Source: Centropus unirufus (taxonomy: Eukaryota; Chordata; Aves; Cuculiformes; Centropidae). Taken from it: a DNA stretch of 64,000 nucleotides. Location of the stretch: positions 2,324,833-2,388,832 of the forward strand of contig VYZI01000106.1 of the NCBI GenBank assembly GCA_013397695.1. The letters run 5' to 3'. Every line of letters starts with the position of its first letter. Position 1 is the stretch's first letter. Shown piece after piece: positions 12,768 to 26,100 of the stretch. Below the pieces are notes generated by a model, which had not been told where the DNA came from, searched no databases, and saw nothing but the letters and a program-made list of their open reading frames with translations. The position numbers were made by a program, and so were the translations under genes.

Positions 12768-15700
12768 CATTCGCTGCTGAACATAGTCCCTAAAAATAGT
12801 GCTATAGCATAGGATATAGAATCATCCAGATACCACTTGACTTTATCATGCAGCAGAGGCCAAGAAGTAGAGACCCTAAATGGTCTTTGCATGTTCATCA
12901 GATTGCTGAGCAGAAGAAAGAACTGGAGATTATTTCATTGGCTCTATGTTCTAACCTATTTATAGTTAATATCAGAAGAGGAAGAAACAACACAGAGGAT
13001 TTGACTAGACTCCATGGATTGCAAGAATCTAGTTAGATCTTATTTTTGTAGACGAAAGTATATGTTAATGGCCAAACAAGTAAGCTTTCATTACTGGAAT
13101 ATCTGGAGGATTTATTAAAGTTGATTTTATCTTGTATTATCAACAGTGAGTAATACATTAACATCTGCTTCATGTTTGCTATTTCTTTGTTCTAACAGCT
13201 GGAAATTTACATTTACACATGGGCCTCAGAGCTAAAAATGTCATTCCCTAGATTAAAAACCCATACTGATTTTTGTCATTCTCCTTGTTAGGAAAGGAGA
13301 ATTGGAAACACAGGGAAAAGACAAATGGGAAGGGCAACCCCCAGATGATAAATGCTTTCAGTTGGAGCACAAGTTAATCATGTATAGCATAGCCCAAGAG
13401 TGTCATTGTCTCCCATTATTACAGGAATTTAGCTGTAACCAAATGAGCAAATCTATTAAGAGTAAAACTTATCCGGGGAAAGTAGAAGAAACCAAATACT
13501 TGAGTAATCAGTGAACAGAAAAATGCAATACCATTTTTTTGTTAGTACGGAGGAAATTAAGAGCCTTTTTTTGTGTGGATGAGAAGTATTTTGCATAGAT
13601 GAGAATAACTTTGATATTATTGTTGAATAAAATTGCTGCTGCTAGAAAATAGATTATTTTATGCAGTAACTTAATGTAACTATTCTCTCAGTGTAGATAA
13701 TCCAAATCTTATCTCCCAGGTATCATTTTCCTGGGGAAGCATGAATGCATTCAGAAGTGAGAACTTCATTTTTCCCTTTAGGACCTGGGAGCTCATATCC
13801 ATTTGCTTATGTGCTGTATTGTGCCTTCTTCTGCCCCTCCCCCTCAACCCCCTCGTCCCAAAAAAGGGATCTAAAATGGCTTGGAAAAGAAAAAAGGTAG
13901 GAACAGGTTATTTTGTAGTGCTGAATTCATAGCATCACTTTTCTAAAAGAAAATAGCATTATTTGAAGAGAGGGTTAGATGGCTGATAAGAGATTGGGAA
14001 TTTGAGAGGGGAAGAGAAGTGCAGTTGTAAAATGTTTGGAATGACTGTGAACTTCAGGGAGGAAGGGAATTGGATAGAAGAATCTGTAAGACTGGAACTA
14101 ATAATGTGAAGGGGAACAGACTGTGCTAGTAAGATCTTTTGGCCTGGATTTTGAAATAATTCAGAGTGAGGTCTTCCATCTCTGTCTTTGTTTGTGAGGG
14201 GGAAGCTTTTCTTTTTACAGTAAAGTGGAGTAATAATGTCATTTCTCCACCTGTTAAAATATTTTAATGTCTACTTGGAATGTATTATTTATTGCAGTGT
14301 TGAAGTATAGTCTGTTGTGGTGAAAAAAAAAAGGAAAAAGATGGAATCAAGTCCCAAAAGTGGGGTAAAAACATGGTTTATGCTTCCCTGGGAGAGGTTG
14401 GGACTGCTAGGCCAGTCCAGCTCTTTCTCACTTGGTTTAGTAAGAGACTGTTTTTTAGGAAGCCTCTTTGGATATAGCTGCAAGTGAACGAATCTCAAGG
14501 TTCAAATCTGCAAGGGAAACTTGGAAGTCCTCATCAAAGCCAGGGATAAATAGGATGCATACTTTGAATCTGTAAGTGCCATTTGAGGGTGGCTTTGCAA
14601 AGCACCTGATGACCGCGGCATCCCAAGCATCCATGGAATACACTTGAGAACTACATGCGTAGCTCTGGTTCTGTGGAAGGTGGACGGGCTACACAGGAGC
14701 TCCCATGCCAATTTTCAAATTCCTATCTGCATATCACCAGTTCCAGATGAAAAGCGATAACTTTCAGTGTTAGGTAAATCTGTGACATGAATTTATATTT
14801 GTGCTGTCATAGACTGTCAGTAGCCTTAGCCAATCCACTATCATCAGGCTAAATTGGTTTCTTAGCTCTGCTCTTGTGGCACAGCCAATTCCATTTCAGT
14901 ATGTGTCAATTAAGGAGAGTATGCTCTAATAGTATTTTACGTTTACACAGCACCTGTCATCCCAAAGTACTTTATAAATCATGTATATTCAACACCAGTG
15001 ACCTTTCACAGTCCCTTGAGAGCAACCATTTTACAAAAGCAATACAAACCATAGGAATTTTTTCTCTGTGATACTGGGAGGATGCCATTAATTACAGAAT
15101 GGATTATATGTTCCCTAAGCTGCAGCTTCATTTTTCAAAGACCTTTATTGAAAAATCTCCTCAAGATAAGGTACCTGATCCCACATTTTGTCTACACCAG
15201 GAACGAAGAGCTAATCTGTCTTTGCAAGACTGGATCCCTAAGAGCATTTCACTCTTACCTCTAAATGAACGTAAAAGTATGACTACCTCTTTACCTTGGC
15301 TGTCATTTCTTTGTAAATTGTCACCTTCCTGCAGGATCTGCCCAGAATTCTTTAGTTTATATTCCCCCTCCACTCCTGAGGGTCCTCCCATCTCAGTGTG
15401 AGAGGTCAAGCAAAACTGGTACATCGGAAAACCTATTTAATTGCTTTTGAGGAATTCAGATGTAACTGATCTTGTGGGGCATCAAGCTGAGGAAATTCAG
15501 CATGGCTATGGATTGGGCCAGAATTTGCAGAGGAGCGATGAGGAAGGCCAAAGGAACAAGGAGGAGGGCAATGGCGATGAATTAATCTTCCTGACTTTCA
15601 GTGCCCCTTCCTGTAAACCTTAAGAGGAGAATTTAAGCCTACTGAGAACTGTCAGTGTCTGTCCCTGCAGCACTGGGGCTGTGGGGAATGGCAGCAGTCA

Positions 15701-17801
15701 GTGAGGGAGCATATGAGGTCCTAGATCTGCCTAGGGCATCCTTCTTGGGATGTGCAGAGACTCAGCTTATGTGCAGAACTGCCTTGATGGGGACAGATTT
15801 CTTCACTTTAAGAAAAATCTCCAGGGGAGCTGCTTTCCTTATTTTCTAAGAAGAAAATCGATCTGCACCCTGTACTACTACAGTATTTGCCAAACCAGCC
15901 ATTCTGGAGTTTAATTTGGGCCTTATTTAATCTGTTGTTTTAAAAAGAAGAATGACAATGTTTGTATTTTAATTTTACAATTCAGCAAATGGATTACAAA
16001 ACCGCAGTTAACTGTGCCTGCCTTGGATGGTAACTCAGTTAATAGTAGCTTAAAAGAATCTTTGGGTTTTCAGTGTATTGTTTTGCTATTTATTTCTCTT
16101 TGTAGCTTGTCTGGGCTTAATGTAGTTTAGGAGCTGTGCTGAGACAAACCCCATTAAAGCAGGCATTATAGTCCTTGTTTTGATTAGCACTCAAGGCCAC
16201 TAGATAATGATGCTTTTAAAAAAAATCTCTTATTTCTCTCATGGTCATTAGCACTGGGATCACCAGCAACCTTCCTACGAGAATGTAAGCCTTTTTTTTC
16301 CTCCTTAAATCCCAGAGCCAATTGTGAATGCCTTTAATATGGTTTGTGACATTTGAACTGTAACATTTATCTCAAAAATAACAGTTCTTGCTCTTTCCGT
16401 GCTCATACTTGCAAGAAATGTGATCTTAGTATTGTAAGACTTGGGGTTAAAAACTATCATTGCTAGCTAATATTGTGCAAAGCTATTTTATTGGGGCAAT
16501 TTTGTTTCATTTTATTTTGTGGTGAGGCTTTCTAGACATTCAGGTATGTACGTGTCTTTCTCAAACAACACCCTGACGAAAAAAAGACATTTTCATCGCT
16601 CCTACTAAGATGGCAAGCAATATAGGACCATTTCAGTGCTGGACTGATAGGGCAATTAAAATAATTTCTTCACATCACATTTAAAACAGTGACATGTAAT
16701 TCTAGGACAAAGCCTCTCGGCACCTCTTTCTAACGCTCATCTGCACTCACAGAAAGAGCAGCTAATGACTTTTGAGAATGAATGGCCATTTTAGGACATG
16801 TTATTAACGGTGCAAAATGGGTGCATTTTCCATCCTGGTATACAGACTTGACCTTGCATGCTGTTCCCTTTACAGGTGTTAGTTTTGTTAGCCAAAAAGA
16901 AAAACACAAAAAAAAAATTGAGTTTGATGACTTGGGTTTGGCATCTTGAAGGACAGGGAAAGTCCATCTGTAATTAAATGCTCTGGCCAGAGGGACAGGA
17001 CCCCCTAATCTCACAGATGCATGAAGTTTAAGGGCTCTAAGGGCACAAGACTGGCCCATTAATATTTATAATAACGCAGCTGAATCATTTTACCAGTCTT
17101 GTTGTGTGTTACCTACTATAGCTGAGCACTGGTGTACTTGACAAGAAGCACTCACCCAAGCCTTCATCCTTTATTCCTGAAGACCAAAGTTGCCCTGTGT
17201 TTTCATTAACTTGCCAGCTCCAGGTGCCAGAGTCCAGCAGCCTCATGACATCCTTCCAGCTCCTTATGAAAGCCTCAAAGAAGCCAAATGCTCATTTTCG
17301 TGAACATATTTCTATGTAGAGATAAAAGTTGCTGCTTTAGTCTCTTACTCCTGAAAAAGAAAAAACATGTAGCCTATGGAGCTTTATCATAAATTTGCCT
17401 TGGTTTATGACTCTCCTGTAGTACTATCAACAGTGTTTCTGGCTGGGATCCCCCGGCTACGGCTCCAATGTGTGTGGGACAAGTGGACAGACGTGCCCAG
17501 TTTGGAAAATGTTAGTAATTTTTTCTGACTATTCCTCATTACTTCAACCAGTATAAGCCTTCTCTTCACAGAAGCCCTTTTTGCCCTTTTATCGAATGGC
17601 AGGTCAAGTCACCTCACCTGTACTCCTTGGGTTAGGGTGTTTCTTGGTGAATTTTGCTCTCTAGGGCATCCAGTTCTGCTCTATTTCTACTGTCCCAGTT
17701 TAGCCCCTGTTGATTCCTCATCACCCAGCTTCCACACTGGGGAAGGTGTATCAGGGAAGAAAAAGAAGGCCTGAAGGTTGAAATAGAAACAGTTTTAATA
17801 G

Positions 17802-17838
17802 AACAACAACAACAATGATAATGATGATGATGATGATA
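17802..17838. repeat. (AAC)n-(GAT)n compound microsatellite
   Basis: AACAACAACAAC is followed by an uninterrupted run of ATG/GAT triplets, about 45 bases before a CR1 copy. Confidence 0.85.
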
Positions 17839-17882
17839 GAAAATATATACAAAACAAATATTCATCCTGGTCATCTTATGAA

Positions 17883-18270
17883 GCAGCAGTGAGGGAGCTG
17901 GGGTTCTTTAGCCTGGAGAAGAGGAGGCTGAGGGGAGACCTTATCACTCCCTGCAACTGCCTGAAAGGAGGTGGTGGAGGGGTGGGTGCTGGTCTCTTCT
18001 CCCAAGTGATGGGTGGTAGGACAAGGGGGAATGGCCTCAAGCTGCACCAGGGCAGGTTCAGGTTGGACATTAAGAAAAAATTCTTCACCGAGAGGGTCAG
18101 GTCATCAGGCACTGGCTGAGGCTGCCCAGGGAAGTGATGGAATCACCATCCCTGGATGTATTTAAAATATGGGTAGTTGAGGTGTTTAGGAATATGGTTT
18201 AGTAGTGGACAGGTGTGGTTGGACTCTATCTCAAAGGTCTTTTCCAACCCAGTAATTCCATGATTCTATG
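17883..18270 (+). mobile_element. CR1 LINE 3' fragment, sense
   Basis: The sequence follows the conserved 3' part of avian CR1: TAGCCTGGAGAAGAGGAGGC, then GACCTTATCACTCCCTGCAA, then GGTTGGACATTAAGAAAAAA, then GGCTGCCCAGGGAAGTGATG. It ends CAACCCAGTAATTCCATGAT followed by TCTATGG. It is truncated at its 5' end, about 390 bases long and noncoding. Confidence 0.93.
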
Positions 18271-18450
18271 GACTATGCGCTGCCAGCAGCAACTGGCTGA
18301 GGGTGCACACTGTGAGCTTGGCAGCTCCTATTGGCTGAGCTCACAGCGGCTGCAGAAAAATCATGGAAACCCAAACTGGAGCCAGAGCAGTAGCGGGACT
18401 CAAAGCATCCCAGAAAGTGGGTCCTCGAGGGCTGGTCAGCCGTCAGGCAG

Positions 18451-18475
18451 AAGGGCTATCCCAAGGATAGCCCTT
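18451..18475. repeat. Perfect 11-bp inverted repeat with 3-base loop
   Basis: AAGGGCTATCC (18451-18461) is matched by its exact reverse complement at 18465-18475 across the loop CAA. No T-run follows, and no gene lies nearby. Confidence 0.8.
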
Positions 18476-19978
18476 GCTTATGTAGGGAGGGGTATGATTA
18501 TGGTACAGGGTACTTTCTTTGGTCTCTTTGGGTCAGCTGTCAAAAATCCGCTCTTCCCGACATTATGTATCTGGTCCTTTGAAAATGCAAAGGTCCTTGA
18601 GTTCCATGGTAATAGCATTCCATGGATGACCACAAAACTGAAACAATATGTCTTATCACCTTAATTCCCTTAATGCTTTCACACTGAAAACCGCAGTTAG
18701 TTAAAAATGCAGCTTTCTGAGAAACATACTGATTCAATCCTAGCTGAAACTAAGACCCCTACAATTTGTTTTTTTCTAGCCTTGCTTGGAGTAGGTGACT
18801 AATGCAGCAGTTAAAATACCATTGTGAGAATCCTCTGTACTTGGGATGGAAACCTCCATCGCTTGGAAGCAAGTGTGAACCAGGAGGAAGAATGAGCTTC
18901 AGAGTGGAATAATACTACATGTCGTATTCATCAAGTCACCCCACTAACTCGATTTGGCCTGTTATTATTTTTTACCTAGGCATTTGCTGCAGTTAAATTC
19001 AAAGCCATTTCCCAATTTCTAAACGACAGCAGTGAACCAGATCTCTGCAAGATACGATCTTTATAAAATCCATTTAAAAATATGTAAATCCTCACTGGTG
19101 AATTCCTGATAAACAGACATAAATTCCCGCGGTTCCTTATTTATTTAATCTATATGCCATTATAACTATGAATGAGGCTTTACAAAACCACAGGGACACA
19201 GTCTTTGCCTTAAAGAGATTGAAATTAGACACAACGTATAACCAATGGCTCCAACAGACAAAGCAGGATTACACCAAATAAAAATTATTCATATTGTGCA
19301 TAATGTGTACTTTGTAAGCTTGTGATAATACAGTTATTTAGTAAAGATGTGTTTGTCACCCCTGAATGTGGTGATTAATAAAAACCTCTGGAATAAAGCC
19401 ATCATTAGTGTTTGCTAGTTTAAGCCAGAAAACCTGGGACACTAATGACTAATCATTGCTTTCCTAAGGGCAATTTAATTGAAGAGCTGGATTTAATGGA
19501 GGCACTGTTCAGTGGCATATTTGATTTTGTAGATGCCGTGGCCTCTAAGGATCTTCATTCCATTTTTAGACCCTTCTTCTGGACTAATGATGTTAAGTTT
19601 GCCTTCCATGTTTCATTACTTGATGGAGGTTGAACCTCTTGGAGGTTTTAATAGAGCTTCTTCAACCTTCATTATGAGTACACAGTGAATAATAAAATTT
19701 CTCTGAGTTTTAAGTAAAAAAGTGTCTTACTGCATACATGTAGAGCTCTTTCTTCTATTTAGTTACATGTACTTGTGTAATACTTTGTTTCCGGGAATAA
19801 GCCATAATTGTGCAGTACATAATCATTTGAGCATTCCTCAGCACAAGCAGCTGCCATCCTTACGTAAATATTACATGCACTTGTATCAGATCCTCGGGCT
19901 TTATTTTGACATTTGAATATCTAGACCTTTTGTTTAGCAGGACTTTGGATGATTCTATAAAACTGTGGTTTTATAGAC
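18476..19978. other. Presumed intronic sequence
   Basis: AT-rich sequence between two CR1 copies; nothing recognisable. Confidence 0.5.
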
Positions 19979-20645
19979 TCAGAATCATAGAATGGTTTGA
20001 GTTCGAAGGGACCTTAAAGGTCATCTACTTCCAACTCCTCTGCCATGGCTAGGGACACTTCCCTTATACCACGTTGCTCAAATCCCCATCCAGCCTGGCC
20101 TTGAAAACCTCCAGGGAGGCATCTTCCACAACTTCTCTGGGCAACCTGTTCCAGTGCCTCACCACCCTCATACTAAAGAATTTCTTTCTAATATCTAATC
20201 TATATCTCCCCCCCCCCTTTTCATTTTAACCCCATTACCCTTTGTGCTATGACTACATGCCCTTCTTAGAAGTCCCTCTCCAGGTTTCTTGTAGGCCTCC
20301 TTTAGATACTGGAAGGCTGCTATAGGTCTCCTTGGAGCCTTCTCTTCTCTGGGCTGAGCACCCCCAACTCTCTTAGCCTGTCTTCATAGGAGAAGGGCTC
20401 CAAGCCTCTGATCATCTTTATGGCCCTTCTCTAGAATCGCTCCAGCAAGTCCATGTCCTTGTTATGGTGGGGGCCCCAGAGCTGGAGGGTGAGGTGAGGT
20501 CTCACCAGAGCAGAGTAGAGAGGGAGAATCACCTTGCTCGACCTCCTGGTCACACTTCTCTTGATGCAGTCCAGGGAACAGTTAGGCCACTATTTCCAGA
20601 GCTTTTTGGGAGCAGAGCTCATCTCGTCTGTTCTCCAGAAAAGAG
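19979..20645 (-). mobile_element. CR1 LINE 3' fragment, antisense
   Basis: The plus strand begins with the reverse complement of the CR1 tail (AGAATCATAGAATGGTTTGA) and continues with GAAGGGACCTTAAAGGTCAT and CCTCCAGGGAGGCATCTTCC. It reaches the part matching the end of ORF2 (GTCTCACCAGAGCAGAGTAG). A C-run at about 20208-20217 interrupts it. It is 5'-truncated and inactive; the inner boundary is approximate. Confidence 0.92.
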
Positions 20646-22385
20646 GAGCAGGTAACACGCTAGTGGTGGGAGCAGTGCAGGCTGAGAAAGGATCATGGGA
20701 CCAGAGACCTCCCCGCCTTCTCAGCCCCTTTGGCAAGCAATGGTCAGGGGTTTTTTCCATAGCAATTTGCTTAGATACAAAAGAGGATTAATGTACCTGC
20801 TCACCTACCTCATAGGAATCTGCTGTGGCTAATTAGTCAATATTTGCACAACTCTGTGAAAACACTTTAAAAGTACCAATTATGAATTATAATTATCTTG
20901 TGGAGATGATTGGGAGTCCATGTTTGCATGTTGATTCAGGCCATGGGAGTAAGCCTTTCAAATAACGGCTCTAGTTTAAATGCCTTACCTATTCCTTATC
21001 TCTTGTAGGGGGGCTGGTTTTTAAGGATGATGAGAAACATTAGTTTACCCTCAGGAACGACCGGGTCTGACTGTTTTTAATAATGAGTTATATAACTATT
21101 CACAGCAGGTAAATTTACAAACCGAGTAGGACAGCTCCAAGATCGATTCTGTCTGTTCGGCAGATGGTTTTACACAATAGGCATCAGAATGAGCCTGCTG
21201 AGACTTCAAAACAAATACCTCGACCTAACATTGCCATAAGTCTGTTAATATTGTGGCAATTCCCTTTTTAAACTCCGCAGAGCTCCTGCTTTATTTATAT
21301 CCTGTCTATTTTCTGACATACAATAGATTGACTCTGGGAAGAGACTCAGTCTTAGCAGTTTTACACTGAAGGCTGACATCTAAGTTTCCATTTTCACAAA
21401 GTATGAACAAATGCTAAGGACTAACTGCAGGACACTTAGCTGGTTTTTATTTGTAACAGCACACCAGTATTAGAGGCAAAGCAAGAGGAGCCTGCAAAAC
21501 TTACGGTTTTTTAAATTTCTGAAAACTATCTGTTCCAGCAAGAATACTAATATATTTTTCTTAAGGTTTCTGCATTTTCTTGTGCCTTTATAAATGCACC
21601 TGGTCCCTCTAACTGGATAATAAAAGGCTTTATTATTTATTCTACTTCTATGTAAATTCGTTGAGCCAATAGTTGCCTGTAATGCAGGTTTAGCATTTTA
21701 GTGTGCAGTTGTGTATGTTAGTGTTGCATTACATAAAAGGAAACCTGGAGTTGCACACAATTCCATAGAGGGGGGCACCATACTGCCTGCAGTACAAGGG
21801 CAACTGGAAACAGAATTGGGCTCAAAGTTCCCTGTATACCAATGTTTCTGGTAGCATAAAATCTTAATGGGGAAAAATTACAGGGAAATGAGCATATTGT
21901 TCAAAAATGTTCATGAAGGGAAAAGAACTCGTTTTGTGTGTATGGGTCTTTTGATGGTTGTTTGCTAATCTTACATTTGCATTCTGTAGCTGCATAGGGA
22001 TGTTCCACACAATGTTGATATAAGCCCACACATTGATGCTCCAGCAGAGGGACCTTAACTATTCACATGAGGACTAAATTAATGTGGTCTTATTCGCTTC
22101 TTTTCTTCTCCAGCTGAAGTCCTAAGCATCCACCAGTAATTAAACATGAGAGGGTCTGGGGTAGTAAACGTTTCTGAAAATCTGGACATTCATCTAGTTT
22201 TCCAGCCAGCTGGATGGGGTGTGATGCTCTGGCATTGTTCTGCTTGGTGAAAAGTAGGCTCTTGATATTAGACTAAAATGCATCATCTCTACATAAATCT
22301 TTATGGCTTTCTGAGAATGGTTTAGTGCCAAAATGAAAATGCAAAAGAAAACGCCTTAATTCAGGCGAGTACCTGCAAGGCAACT
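20646..22385. other. Presumed intronic sequence
   Basis: AT-rich, no recognisable feature. Confidence 0.5.
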
Positions 22386-23110
22386 TCCCGGCCTATTTTA
22401 GTCAGTGGTGATCAGGGCCCCCTTCAGGTGTCCATGCAGAAGTGGCTGATGCCATTTGAGATGCCCAGGGACATTTTTTTATAGTCTCCAGTGGCTGTTT
22501 AAGAAGCATGAGACTTTTCTGCAGGTCCTGTGCCATGCTCCCAACCACATCCAGATGCAGGTTTCATCCGCCTGAAGAGAGCACTGAATGCTGTTTTAAA
22601 TGGCATAGGATATGCCCCTTGGCCTCCTGCTGCCACTCCAGAAGGGCACAAATCTCCTGCAGCTCCTACATCAAGTCTTCCATGCCTGTGGCCATATCTG
22701 CACAGACATCCAGATAGCTTGGATGTCCTCAAGCAACTCCAGGGGTCCTATCTTCCAGTGTTTAGGCAAACTAAATGGCATCCCTGTGGTCTGGTCAGCT
22801 GCTCCATTTCCTGGCATCCTGTGGCAATGCAGGAGACTCAAACACTTCAGCCACGCTTAGACACACTCAGGCATCTCACGCATCTCCTGATGGGCGGCTC
22901 GCTCCCGCCCATCATAGAAGATGTGGGACATTTCACTGAGCCTGCAGTCTCACCTTGGAATTTTTTGATGCGAAATTAAAAAACTATGGAAGGGCTGAGA
23001 TGAAGTAAAGAAACTGAAGTTGCTTCCCATGTTACTGCTCTGCTGTGCCCTGTAACTCAGCTGGTGAGATGCGCTGAATTTGACCCATGGTCTCCCAATC
23101 CTCCGGTTTC
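22386..23110. other. Unrecognised low-stop block, possible old interspersed repeat
   Basis: About 700 bases of more even composition than the flanks, with open frames of 149 codons (22530-22979) and 82 codons on the plus strand and 77 on the minus strand. No start context, splice site or domain is recognised. The style, with recurring phrases such as CTGCAGCTCCTACATCAAGT, suggests an eroded repeat copy. I cannot name a family. Confidence 0.25.
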
Positions 23111-26100
23111 ATCTGCAGAGCCACAGAAAGGCAATGTGGGCAATCCAGCCAAGTCAGGAAGCAGCACCAGGGAGAAATGAGCGGCCCTGAGGCTTGATCT
23201 CTGGGCAGCACCCGCGCAGTGGAATGAATTGAGCATCCTGAAATGGGTCAAATGGCAGTCCTTCTGAGGCAGCAGTAAGTACTCTGTGGTAACTGGCTTG
23301 TTTTCTGCATCCATTTGGGCTGTCCTTTGAATTTTCCATCATCATTTTGCCTTTGCCTTGCCTTGGTTTCGTGTGCATTTACTGGCGGTGCTGTCTTTGC
23401 CCATTAGCAGTTGTGTACCAGCTGCCGTGCTTTTTCTTTTTTTTTCATAGCTTCTGTGCAGATTTTGCGTGATTTTTGCCCCAAACCTTTTTGGTGTGTG
23501 TCAGCATTTTATCTGTTTGCATACACTAGGGAATGATAGGAGCCATGATTTATTTGGGTCAGTGCATGTCTCTGTGTAACCATTCCAAAATGAGGGATTT
23601 TCTAAGAATAAATTCTCCCTCACCGATCTGGTTCTCATTCTGGCCCTCATAATGTTAGCTCCCTTCTGCTATTTTTAGACTTGTGAAACTGGGGTATAGA
23701 GAAGGATGAGTCTCTCTGTTGTTTCTGCATTCTTTCAGCTGAACTCAGACTTACATTTCTCCTGTTGGTTGAATAACTCATGGAAATACACAGCAAACCA
23801 AGTAGTTTAGCAGCTGCCCCGAACTGAGGTCTACAGTCATGGGTTACAAGGCAACAGAAAATTCAGAAAGGATGCTCTAGGAGGGTGGCAGGGTTTTCTT
23901 TCTGAAAGTAGCACATCAATTTGATCTGGCGTCTAAGTCCATGCAGAGCTGGATGGCCTCTGCTCTTCAGGCAGTTAGCCAGCTGTTTGTCGCAGTCAGG
24001 AAAACCCTTCAACAAAGGGAAAAATTAATTTACTGTTGCTGCCATCGAATTAAGTAAGTGTTTCAGCTTTCAATAACTGATGGTCACCCTCTTCATTTGT
24101 GAATGGCTCATTTGAAAACTCTTTCCTTCTGCCCAATCTGATTGCTTTACAATAAAGCTATCTCCTGAAGTGACGGAAAAGGATAAAAAAAAAAGGGTTT
24201 CTTCACTATATAGTGTTGGTTTATCCTTTAAAATGAATCACATCGAGAAGGGTATTACAGCAGGCCTGAGCATGGCAAATTTCTCAAAGAATCAAGATAA
24301 AATGTATGAAATCAAAACTGCCTGGTGAAGGAAAATCAGGCCTGAACAGTGATGTGATGGTAAATTGTAAAAGATTATGTGTTGAAATTGCTAGGGAGGG
24401 GAGAGTGCTGTAGCTGTATATCTTCTTGACCTGACTTCTCACTATCACATACGTGTTTGTATTTTGTATGTTACTTAATATTATAGGTTACCTTTCAGGT
24501 AAGCAGTCATAGTACTTACTTCTATAATTTCATTCTCTTTCTGGGAGTGTTTTAATGTATTTCTTGCGATCAGCTCTTTGTATTTCTGACATGCCCTGCT
24601 TTTTCTCACCAACTGGGCATCCTAGTATTAATAGTCGGCCACAGCCAAAGTAATCAATAGACATTGATATCAGTAGTGGTAATTTTATAAGGAAATTTTG
24701 TGGCTGTGGAAGGAAGAAGGAGGCTCTGTGGGTGGCAGAGGGTGGGTGAAGGTACCAGAAGGAGGCAAGACATCAGGGGTAGAGGCGGCTTGGCCATGCA
24801 GGAGTGGAGGCAATAGCTGCTTTTGTGGTGTGTTTGCAAGTGGACGTGGGCCCAGGCCTCAGGTGTGTGCTGTGGTCATACCTGCACTGCTGAAGGACTC
24901 TTCCCAGCTCCTATGTGAATGGAATGTGATTACTGCTGACCAGTCAAACAAGGGTTTTGAGCTTGTTGTCTGTTCTTCCCCTCATACATCACCAGTGTAA
25001 GACTGTTGTTCTTACCTGGTCTGTCTTGACTATCTCTCCTGTACCGGGAGAGCAGTTATCCTGTATCCGCTATGGGTTTTCATCAAATTCCAGTCTTATT
25101 CTTTTCCTTCAAAACCTTAAAAAGACCAAGTTCTGTTGGGAAGAAGTCATTATTAGGGTTAGCACCAAACTGGAACCTGGAGGTAAAGCCAGGCCGGTTG
25201 TCGATTGCATGAAGTGATGTGATGCGCTGCTTGTCCTGCCTACCAGCACTTGCTTCTCTGTCATCAGGCTCTGGCAGCTCATAGCTCAAAGTAGTAGCAA
25301 AACCTTTCGCAGGAAGCATGATGTATTTATCCTTCTCTCTGCAGTGCTACCCACATTGTAGTGCTTCATTCTAAAAAAATGCTAATGATAGTAACATGGG
25401 AAGGCACAGAAGCAGGGGAAGTTTCACAGCATCAGTGATGCTTAAATTGCAGAAAAACTGATGCCAAAAGGCAGCAAAAAGAACAGACTGGAGGAAAGGG
25501 GAAATAAGGAGTTCTATTTTAGTCATTTGTTATTCAACAAATGCATGTTTTCAAGCTATAGGCTAAATTATGTGTTCTGATTCTTGCTTAGGTGCAAGAG
25601 AAGTGTATTTTTTTAGGGATCATGATTTATTCATATTGAGGAAATGTTCTGTTTATACCAAGTTCAGATCGCAAAGTGGTAGTTAGTAGATGACATTTAG
25701 GCTGGAGATCTCCCTTGAAACAATGTGTGAAAGTATTTCTCTCCTGAAGTCCATTTCCCTTCCTACCATTAAATATCCAGCCGTCAGGCAAAATTGCTCA
25801 AAACTGACAGGCAACTACATTTGCTGGATAGGTAGATGCAATATTTATCCATAGCTTTACAGATAGTTTCTTTTCCATACTGTATGAATCCAACATCTCA
25901 ATCAAACTGAGAAGGGGAAGACCTGGTTTTCATTAGCTGTGAAGACTTTGAGAATTACATTAGTTGCAGTTCATTAGATATTATAATCATATTTGCTGTG
26001 TGTCATGATGAAGGAGAGAGGGGTTTGGTTGTGCGTGGAGGGAATCCAGCGCATAGATCATTCTCACAGGATCCATGATCAGCTTCTGCTGTCTCACTCC

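Larger units (their letters stand above)
11112..17801. other. Presumed intronic sequence
   Basis: No gene, CR1 copy or RNA gene is recognised. Two degenerate low-complexity tracts occur at about 12337-12400 and 12711-12767. Confidence 0.5.
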
